Origin: an uncultured Prevotellaceae bacterium
GTDB lineage: Bacteria; Bacteroidota; Bacteroidia; Bacteroidales; Bacteroidaceae
Length of the DNA stretch: 40,155 bases
Assembly (NCBI GenBank): GCA_900318585.1
Contig: ONKY01000042.1
Location: forward strand, 1 to 40,155
Reading direction: 5' to 3'
In this document: positions 1 to 5,819 of the stretch, piece by piece
How positions within the stretch are numbered: position 1 is the first letter of the stretch
How the letters are laid out: every line of letters begins with the position of its first letter
Notes under the pieces: generated by a model
What the model was told of the DNA's origin: nothing
Seen by the model: the letters and a program-made list of their open reading frames with translations, nothing else
The model's database searches: none
Translations under genes and position numbers: made by a program

Positions 1-564
1 CTGGCCAAGGGTATGAACTCTGAGTATGCCAACCAGAATGCCTACGATGCCATCTCTATCCACGGTGGTTCAGGTTTCATCATGGAGTACAAGTCACAGC
101 GTTTGTTCCGCGACGCCCGTATCTTCTCTATCTACGAGGGAACCACGCAGCTACAGGTCGTGGCTGCCATCCGCTACATCACCAACGGCACCATGCTCCA
201 GAACATCAAGGATATGTTGAGCGAGCTCGAGGTGAGCGACAGCTTGAAGGGCATGTATAATCGCGTAGTTGCCCTCGTCAGCATCTACGAGAAGGCTCTT
301 GGTCAGGTAAAGGCACTGGAAAGCCAGGACGCCCAGGACTTCCTCGCCCGTCGTTTGTACGACATGACCGCTGAACTCGTGATGTCTATCCTCATCCTCC
401 GCGACGCCACCAAAGCACCCGAGCTCTTCGAGAAGTCTGCCTTCGTCTACGTCAACATGGCTACCGAGGATATCACCGGCAAGGCTGCCTACATTGATTT
501 GTTCAAGGTAGATTATCTCAAGAACTTCAAGGCTGCCGAACCTGCCGCAGAAGAGGCATTGTAA
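1..564 (+). CDS. Acyl-CoA dehydrogenase, C-terminal part (5' truncated by window)
   Basis: The reading frame is open from base 1 and ends with TAA at 562-564, giving 187 visible residues. The N-terminal and middle domains lie outside the window. The visible part starts in the last helical domain of a flavin-dependent acyl-CoA dehydrogenase. The family signature DARIFSIYEGTTQLQ is present. In the medium-chain enzyme the Glu of YEGT is the catalytic base that takes the alpha proton of the acyl-CoA. About 120 further residues follow this motif, which fits the larger class with an extra C-terminal helical domain rather than the short ~380-residue class. The enzyme would oxidise an acyl-CoA to the enoyl-CoA and pass electrons to an electron-transfer flavoprotein; the substrate cannot be read from this fragment. 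The next gene starts 3 nt downstream, so the two are probably co-transcribed. Confidence 0.9.
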   Translation: MAKGMNSEYANQNAYDAISIHGGSGFIMEYKSQRLFRDARIFSIYEGTTQLQVVAAIRYITNGTMLQNIKDMLSELEVSDSLKGMYNRVVALVSIYEKALGQVKALESQDAQDFLARRLYDMTAELVMSILILRDATKAPELFEKSAFVYVNMATEDITGKAAYIDLFKVDYLKNFKAAEPAAEEAL

Positions 565-567
565 AAG

Positions 568-1443
568 ATGGAACAGACGGAGAGAATCAGACAGATGGAG
601 CAGCGACTCGACCGTGCATCGAGTGCTGTGATGGAACTCGCGGCAGCTCTCGACAAATACGCAGGAGCGCAGGAGGCCATCGCAGAACTGGATAAGTACT
701 ACGGTAGCGAGGAGTGGCGACAGGACTTTGCCGACGACGAGGCAGGCCTGCTACCCGCCGACCTGAAGCGCGGCGTACTCTCCGAAGATGCCGTATGGAA
801 CCTGCTGGCCGACAGCCGCGAGCTGATTACGCGGATGCAGGAGATTGTAGCCAAGGGGAAGAAGAAGGTCAACATGGCCATCTTCGTCTCCGGCGGCGGC
901 ACCAACTGTGAGAACCTGATTCGCTATTTCAAGAATTCACCGCGTTACGCCACCACCTTGGTGGTAAGCAACAAAGCTGACGCATACGCACTGGTGCGCG
1001 CCGAACGTCTCGGCGTGCCCACGGCTGTTGTCAGCAAGGCTGAGTTGAATACGCCGGAAATCCTGATGCCCCTGCTCCAGCAGCACAGCATCGATTTCAT
1101 CGTCTTGGCAGGTTTTCTGCCGCTCGTGCCTAACTTCCTCATCGACGCCTACCCGCGTCGCATCGTCAACCTCCACCCGGCACTTTTGCCGAAGTACGGA
1201 GGCAAGGGCATGTGGGGGCACCACGTCCATGAGGCAGTAAAGGCAGCAGGCGAGACAGAAACAGGTATGACCGTCCACTACGTCACACCCGTCTGCGACG
1301 CCGGTGAGATTATCGCGCAGTTCCGCGTCAGCCTCTCGCCCGACGATTCCGCCGACGATATTGCCGAAAAAGAGCATGTGCTGGAAATGGAGCACTTCCC
1401 CCAAGTGGTGGAACAGGTGCTCAACGAGACTTTCCCCATTTAA
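568..1443 (+). CDS. purN: DUF4298 domain fused to phosphoribosylglycinamide formyltransferase (GART)
   Basis: One 291-residue frame joins two modules. Residues 1 to about 97 match the small DUF4298 family (RIRQMEQ at the start, then YGSEEWRQDF and LPADLKRGVLSEDAV). Residues 103-291 are PurN, which transfers a formyl group from 10-formyl-THF to GAR in purine synthesis. The PurN part begins MAIFVSGGGTN. It keeps the catalytic Asn and His in VNLHPALLPKYGGKG and the Asp in VTPVCDAGEI. An ATG at 874 sits exactly where free-standing PurN would start, so a separate PurN could also be made from it. The fused form is expected because there is no stop codon or gap between the modules. DUF4298 has no known role. 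The gene ends convergently with mutY, and the two stop codons share the TTAA at 1440-1443. Confidence 0.9.
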   Translation: MEQTERIRQMEQRLDRASSAVMELAAALDKYAGAQEAIAELDKYYGSEEWRQDFADDEAGLLPADLKRGVLSEDAVWNLLADSRELITRMQEIVAKGKKKVNMAIFVSGGGTNCENLIRYFKNSPRYATTLVVSNKADAYALVRAERLGVPTAVVSKAELNTPEILMPLLQQHSIDFIVLAGFLPLVPNFLIDAYPRRIVNLHPALLPKYGGKGMWGHHVHEAVKAAGETETGMTVHYVTPVCDAGEIIAQFRVSLSPDDSADDIAEKEHVLEMEHFPQVVEQVLNETFPI

Positions 1444-2576
1444 CGTGGTGGCAGACTCTCCAACAGGATTTCTGTTAAGCGCGGCACGGCATAGTTGCTG
1501 ATGTCACTTTCCTTAATCCAGATATAGCCGTCGGGTACCGACGGCTTTTCTTTTGTCTCCCATAGCCAGAAATCGGCATAGATGACGCGGTGCGTCAGCA
1601 CATGCTTGATATGCGAAGCAAGTAATTGACAATTGACCATTAACCATTGATCATTATTCTGCGCAGCCCAATTATCCATTATCCATTCTTCGCAAGCGAA
1701 GCGTCTCCTATCGTCGCCGAGCGGTCCATTATCCATTACCAAAGGTTCCCACAGTCCCTGCCAAATGTCACCCTCACCACGCCGATGGATGGCCGTCTCA
1801 CCATTACACCTTATATATATATAGGTCAGATGACGTTCCTTCACCTTCAACGTCCGCAGCTTCACAGGCAGTTCCCCTACCCTGCCCTCACGCAGCGCCA
1901 CGCACGTCTCCTGTACTGGGCACAGCAGACACCGCGGTGACTGCGGTGTACACTGGATAGCCCCGAAATCCATCATTGCTTGGTTGAAAGCCGCAGCTTC
2001 TTTGCCCGGCGTTCCTGTTCCCGCCAGTTCCGTACCCGACGGTTTGCCCGCCGGGGTTACCCTTCCCGTCTCCTCAAGCAGGCTTTGTGCCAAAGCTGCG
2101 AACTCCTTCTTCCCTTCCGTACTGTTAATGGGCGTGCTGACGCCAAAATACCTGCTGAGCACCCGGTACACATTCCCATCTACCACGGCAGCAGGAATGT
2201 CAAAGGCAATACTTCCGATGGCCGCCGCGGTATAGTCGCCCACGCCCTTCAGACGTTTAATCTCCTCCAGGGTGTCAGGGAAGCTGCCACGCGCAACAAT
2301 CTGCTTCGCAGCGAAGTGCAGGTTACGGGCACGGCTGTAATAGCCTAAACCCTGCCACTCCCGCAACACCTCGTCCTCCGTAGCTGCGGCAAGCGCCTCG
2401 ACAGTTGGCCAGCGGCGCATGAACCGTTCCCAGTATTCCCAGCCCTGCTGGATACGCGTCTGCTGCAGAATGACTTCACTCAACCAAATGGCATAAGGGT
2501 CACGTGTCTGCCGCCAGGGTAGCTCGCGTCCGTTCGCCTGGAACCATAATAATAATGTACGTGTGAAGTCGCTCAT
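1440..2576 (-). CDS. mutY: A/G-specific adenine DNA glycosylase
   Basis: This base-excision-repair enzyme removes adenine mispaired with 8-oxoguanine. Of 378 residues, the N-terminal half is a helix-hairpin-helix glycosylase: catalytic Glu35 in SEVILQQT, the hairpin LKGVGDYTAAAIG (109-121) and Asp133 in VVDGNVYRVL. A 4Fe-4S cluster is formed by Cys209, 216, 219 and 225 with spacing C-x6-C-x2-C-x5-C. The C-terminal part is the NUDIX-like domain that reads 8-oxoG and ends near HVLTHRV. Two stretches look foreign. Residues about 168-195, between Asp133 and the iron-sulfur cluster, are rich in Gly, Pro and Thr and cover a 31-bp palindromic repeat. Residues about 279-318 are encoded by 7-bp repeat arrays. 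All catalytic residues are intact, so the enzyme may still work. The start ATG overlaps the stop of dacB in ATGA (2573-2576). Confidence 0.93.
   Translation of the reverse strand: MSDFTRTLLLWFQANGRELPWRQTRDPYAIWLSEVILQQTRIQQGWEYWERFMRRWPTVEALAAATEDEVLREWQGLGYYSRARNLHFAAKQIVARGSFPDTLEEIKRLKGVGDYTAAAIGSIAFDIPAAVVDGNVYRVLSRYFGVSTPINSTEGKKEFAALAQSLLEETGRVTPAGKPSGTELAGTGTPGKEAAAFNQAMMDFGAIQCTPQSPRCLLCPVQETCVALREGRVGELPVKLRTLKVKERHLTYIYIRCNGETAIHRRGEGDIWQGLWEPLVMDNGPLGDDRRRFACEEWIMDNWAAQNNDQWLMVNCQLLASHIKHVLTHRVIYADFWLWETKEKPSVPDGYIWIKESDISNYAVPRLTEILLESLPPR
1624..1739. repeat. Heptamer repeat arrays inside mutY
   Basis: Plus strand 1624-1658 is AATTGAC, AATTGAC, CATTAAC, CATTGAT, CATTATT. 1669-1689 is CAATTAT, CCATTAT, CCATTCT. 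1726-1739 is CCATTAT, CCATTAC. A CTTCGC-AA-GCGAAG hairpin lies at 1688-1701. The region encodes about 40 residues of the MutY C-terminal domain. Confidence 0.75.
2026..2056 (+). repeat. 31-bp palindromic element, copy 1 (inside mutY)
   Basis: AGTTCCGTACCCGACGG, then TTTGC, then CCGCCGGGG. It aligns without gaps to 26902-26932 and 27999-28029. The gene reads the opposite strand, giving TPAGKPSGTEL. Confidence 0.8.
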
Positions 2577-3952
2577 CTCCGCCTTTTCTTCCGCTTTGTG
2601 TTCTTCTGTGCTTTCTGGGGCTTCTTAGGAGCCTTCGTTTTGTGAGTCACAGAAGGAACGACTGGTGCGGTGGCCTGTTTCAACGTCTGCCCCTGCGGTG
2701 CACATAGCGCACGGCACACGCGATCCTGAAACGAACGACCCTCGCTCACCTTCATCACACCGTTGTTCATGATGGCGAAGCAGAGGTCATGACCGTTGTC
2801 GGCAGTACAATAGCCTGCCAAGCACGACACACAGCTCACCGTGCCCGTCTTTGCCCTAACGTTCCCTTCTGCAGGTGTGCCTTTCATACGGTTCTTCAGC
2901 GTACCGTCCACACCGGCAATGGGAAGCGACGGAAGCAGATGTGTCAGCACGTTGGCATTGCGGTAGGCATAGCGTAACAACCGCACATGAAGTTCCGGCG
3001 AAAGATAGTTATACAGTGAAAGACCTGACCCGTCGGCTATCCGATAGTCCGATACATTCAGGCCGACCTTCTGGATCAGGCGTTGCACTTGCTGCCGTGC
3101 ATGTGCAGCCTTCGAAGGGCGCTGGCCGCCACTGGCTGCCAGCTGATAGAACATCGACTCTGCATACAGGTTGTCAGAGTCCTTCATCATCTTCGTCAGT
3201 ATCTGGTCTATGGTGTGCGTACGTGTGCAAACGAGCTGTAGGCCTGCGGGCAGTCTGCCCTCAGCGAACGAGATTTCCGTCACGACGCCGTCATCCTTCA
3301 ATGCCTGCAGGAATCGGCTGGCCACTTCATCTTTCTTGTTAATCAGCAAGGGCGAAAGCACGGGATTGTCATCGTCCCAGCACCATCCCTCGCCCAACAA
3401 GTCGGCGTCTTTCATCGAGCGGTCGCTCACGATTCGTCCTCGGATAGTGTCTACGCCAAGTCGTCTCAAGCTCTCTACGAAGGCTGTCAGGTCATCGTGT
3501 CCGAAGGCGGGATCCATGCCCCCCACCAAGAACAGATCACCCGTCAGCACGCCGTCGCCGATGCTGCCCGAACAATATAATGAAGTGCGAAACTGATAGC
3601 TTCCACCCAGACGGTCGATGGCGGTAATGGCCGTCACAAGTTTCTCCGTAGAGGCAGGCCGCATGGTCTGCCGTTCATTGTAAGCATAGATGAGGCTGTC
3701 GGCAGTCAGGTCATACACCATCAGTCCCACCTGCGAACGCTGCAACATCCTGGCCGTCAGTAGCGTATCTATCCGTTGCCTGATATTCAGGGGGAAAGGC
3801 AGAGTATCTGTTGTCAGCACTGTCAGGCTGTCTACAGTCACCTCTGCCGTCTCCTGCGGTTCTGTCAGCGTTCCATTTGCAGCATCATCATTCTGCCCGA
3901 ATGTCGGAAGCACAAAGGCTGCCAACATCAAGAATAAGATTGTCTTTCTCAT
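2573..3952 (-). CDS. dacB: D-alanyl-D-alanine carboxypeptidase/endopeptidase, PBP4 type (S13)
   Basis: This periplasmic penicillin-binding protein cleaves D-Ala-D-Ala ends and cross-links of peptidoglycan. The start chosen is the ATG at 3952, giving 459 residues that begin with the signal peptide MRKTILFLMLAAFVLPTFGQ. An upstream TTG in frame would add only four residues and lies within the promoter. The three serine-acylase motifs are in order: SxxK at Ser101-Lys104 (STEK), SxN at Ser259-Asn261 (SDN) and KTG at 368-370, with the long insert between the first two that is typical of PBP4. The last 20 or so residues form a strongly basic tail (many Lys and Arg after KTKAPKKPQ) not expected in the family. 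The gene is translationally coupled to mutY by a 4-nt overlap. Its promoter is at 3961-3992. Confidence 0.9.
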   Translation of the reverse strand: MRKTILFLMLAAFVLPTFGQNDDAANGTLTEPQETAEVTVDSLTVLTTDTLPFPLNIRQRIDTLLTARMLQRSQVGLMVYDLTADSLIYAYNERQTMRPASTEKLVTAITAIDRLGGSYQFRTSLYCSGSIGDGVLTGDLFLVGGMDPAFGHDDLTAFVESLRRLGVDTIRGRIVSDRSMKDADLLGEGWCWDDDNPVLSPLLINKKDEVASRFLQALKDDGVVTEISFAEGRLPAGLQLVCTRTHTIDQILTKMMKDSDNLYAESMFYQLAASGGQRPSKAAHARQQVQRLIQKVGLNVSDYRIADGSGLSLYNYLSPELHVRLLRYAYRNANVLTHLLPSLPIAGVDGTLKNRMKGTPAEGNVRAKTGTVSCVSCLAGYCTADNGHDLCFAIMNNGVMKVSEGRSFQDRVCRALCAPQGQTLKQATAPVVPSVTHKTKAPKKPQKAQKNTKRKKRRR

Positions 3953-3960
3953 AATCGACG

Positions 3961-3992
3961 GCAAAGATACGAAAAGTCAAGGGAAGAACAAA
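3961..3992 (-). promoter_or_regulatory. dacB-mutY promoter (Bacteroidota sigma type)
   Basis: On the minus strand a -7 box TATCTTTG(C) lies at 3969-3961 and a -33 box TTTG at 3992-3989, separated by 19 bp. This fits the Bacteroidota primary-sigma consensus TTTG-N19-21-TAnnTTTG. Transcription would start only a few bases before the dacB ATG at 3952, so the leader is very short. Confidence 0.75.
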
Positions 3993-4001
3993 ACATATTC
4001 G

Positions 4002-4034
4002 TTTGTTTTTTCTTCCGAGACAGAGTATCTTTGC
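4002..4034 (+). promoter_or_regulatory. Predicted plus-strand promoter running antisense into asnB
   Basis: TTTG at 4002-4005, a 20-bp gap, then TATCTTTGC at 4026-4034 is a near-perfect Bacteroidota promoter pointing toward the 3' end of asnB, which is on the other strand. No plus-strand gene follows. It would make an antisense or small RNA if active. Confidence 0.45.
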
Positions 4035-4054
4035 GACTTTTGTCGCAAAGATAC
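4025..4054. repeat. Perfect inverted repeat carrying -7 boxes on both strands
   Basis: Two 13-bp perfect arms, GTATCTTTGCGAC at 4025-4037 and its complement at 4042-4054, flank a TTTT loop. Each arm contains TATCTTTGC, so there is a -7 box on each strand. The minus-strand copy has GTTG 20 bp upstream and could be a second dacB promoter. No T-run follows on either strand, so an intrinsic terminator is unlikely. Confidence 0.7.
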
Positions 4055-4109
4055 GAAAAAATGAGAAAAACGCAACAGAAATGCTGTCTTATTCCCAAGT
4101 ATTTGTACT

Positions 4110-5774
4110 TTAGTACGCCTGCTCATGCACGCCCTTGACGGCACGACCGGAGGGATCGTTCATATTCTTGAAGGCAGCATCCCATTCGAGGGCAATGGCG
4201 GTGGAGCAGGCGACGGAGGCCTCGCTGGGCACACTCTTGGCAGCGCTGTCGCTGGGGAAATGCTCGGCGAAAATGCTGCGGTAGTAATACTCTTCCTTGT
4301 TCTTCGGCGGGTTGATAGGGAAGCGCTCGGCGGCGTGCGCCATCTGCTCATCGCTTACAGCCTTTGAAGTGATGTCTTTCAGCGTGTCAATCCAAGAGTA
4401 GCCTACACCATCACTGAACTGTTCCTTCTGGCGCCAAGCGACCTCTTCAGGCAACAGGTCGGCAAAGGCTTCGCGCACAATCTTCTTCTCTATCGTCTGG
4501 CCAGGGCACATCTTCGCCTCTGGGTTGGTACGCATGGCGACATCCAGAAACTCTTTATCAAGGAAAGGCACGCGACCCTCAACACCCCATGCTGAGAGGC
4601 TCTTGTTGGCACGCAGACAGTCGTAGAGATGGAGCTTTCCCAACTTACGGACGGTCTCTTCATGAAAATCCTTTGCCGTAGGTGCCTTGTGGAAGTAGAG
4701 GTAGCCGCCGAAAATCTCGTCGGCACCTTCACCGCTGAGCACCATCTTGATACCCATCGACTTGATGACGCGGGCAAGCAGGTACATCGGCGTGGAAGCA
4801 CGGACGGTGGTGACGTCGTAGGTCTCAATGAAGTAGATGACGTCGCGAATGGCATCAAGACCTTCCTGAATGGTATAGTTGATTTCGTGGTGGACGGTGC
4901 CGATGTAGTCGGCGACGAGCTTGGCCTTGGCGAGGTCGGGAGCCCCCTTCAAGCCGACGGCAAACGAGTGCAGGCGAGGCCAGTAGGCACGTGTCTTCGA
5001 ATCGTCCTCGATACGATGTTCGCTAAACTTCTCAGCAAGAGCGGAGATGACGCTGGAGTCGAGGCCACCACTAAGGAGCACGCCATAAGGTACGTCGGAC
5101 ATCAGCTGACGTTTGACAGCGGCGGTGAGTCCGTCGCGGATGGCTTCAACGCTGGAAGGATTGTTCTTCACAGCATCGTACTGCATCCAGTCGCGACGAT
5201 AGTACCATTTCTGTCCTGGGGAGACGCTCCAGTAATAATGTCCTGGGAGGAACGGCTCATAACGCTCGCACTGCCCTTCAAGGGCCTTGAGCTCGCTGGC
5301 GACATAGACAGTTCCATCGCTGTCATAACCGATATACAGAGGTATGACGCCGATGGGGTCACGGGCAATAAGAAACTCGTTACGTTCCTCGTCGTAAAGG
5401 ACAAAAGCAAAAATGCCGCTTAGATCCTCGAGAAAGTTGATGCCCTTTTCGCGGTAGAGTGCAAGGATAACCTCGCAATCACTGCCGGTCTGGAACTCAT
5501 ACTGCCCAGCGTAGCGGCGGCGAATGTCTTGATGGTTATAAATCTCTCCGTTGACGGCCAAGACCTGTTTGCGGTCGGGCGAGTAGAGAGGCTGACCGCC
5601 ACTCTCAGGATCGACAATGCTCAGTCGCTCATGGGCGAGGATAGCCGAACCGCCACAATAGATTCCACTCCAGTCTGGTCCGCGGTGACGGATTTTCTGA
5701 CTCATCTTCAGTGCCTTTTCGCGCAGCTCATGCGTCTGCTCCTTCACGTTCAATATTGCTACTATTCCACACAT
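4110..5774 (-). CDS. asnB: Asparagine synthetase B, glutamine-hydrolysing
   Basis: This enzyme makes asparagine from aspartate, ATP and glutamine in the cytosol. The 554 residues match the usual length for the E. coli AsnB type. The N-terminal class II glutaminase domain starts with the nucleophile Cys2 (MCGIVAILN) and continues with RHRGPDWSG and VNGEIYNH. The synthetase domain has the ATP pyrophosphatase loop LLSGGLDSSVISALA, then SGEGADEIFGGY and GRVPFLDKEF. No repeat-derived insertion is visible, unlike most of its neighbours. It is the last gene of the minus-strand run pyrG, purF-like, carAB', asnB. Its ATG lies 41 nt after the premature end of carB, and that gap holds a 7-bp repeat array. 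Confidence 0.96.
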   Translation of the reverse strand: MCGIVAILNVKEQTHELREKALKMSQKIRHRGPDWSGIYCGGSAILAHERLSIVDPESGGQPLYSPDRKQVLAVNGEIYNHQDIRRRYAGQYEFQTGSDCEVILALYREKGINFLEDLSGIFAFVLYDEERNEFLIARDPIGVIPLYIGYDSDGTVYVASELKALEGQCERYEPFLPGHYYWSVSPGQKWYYRRDWMQYDAVKNNPSSVEAIRDGLTAAVKRQLMSDVPYGVLLSGGLDSSVISALAEKFSEHRIEDDSKTRAYWPRLHSFAVGLKGAPDLAKAKLVADYIGTVHHEINYTIQEGLDAIRDVIYFIETYDVTTVRASTPMYLLARVIKSMGIKMVLSGEGADEIFGGYLYFHKAPTAKDFHEETVRKLGKLHLYDCLRANKSLSAWGVEGRVPFLDKEFLDVAMRTNPEAKMCPGQTIEKKIVREAFADLLPEEVAWRQKEQFSDGVGYSWIDTLKDITSKAVSDEQMAHAAERFPINPPKNKEEYYYRSIFAEHFPSDSAAKSVPSEASVACSTAIALEWDAAFKNMNDPSGRAVKGVHEQAY

Positions 5775-5784
5775 AATATTCTAT

Positions 5785-5819
5785 TAATTGATAATTGACA
5801 ATGGATAATGGATAATTAT
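5785..5819. repeat. Heptamer repeat array at the 3' end of truncated carB
   Basis: Five consecutive 7-mers on the plus strand: TAATTGA, TAATTGA, CAATGGA, TAATGGA, TAATTAT. The array contains the carB stop codon (5816-5818). An 18-mer, AATTATCCATTATCCATT on the minus strand (5817-5800), is identical to 1670-1687 inside mutY. The rest of the carB-asnB gap is AT-rich and unremarkable. Confidence 0.8.

Noticed and set aside
1624-1739. mutY as a pseudogene because of repeats
   Set aside because: The frame is intact and all catalytic and Fe-S residues are present.
4025-4054. Palindrome as asnB terminator
   Set aside because: No T-run follows on either strand and both arms are -7 boxes, so a promoter-linked role fits better.
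4629-5423. Long open frame on the plus strand opposite asnB
   Set aside because: It lies wholly inside asnB on the other strand, has no recognisable family and no start signals; GC-rich codon bias explains it.
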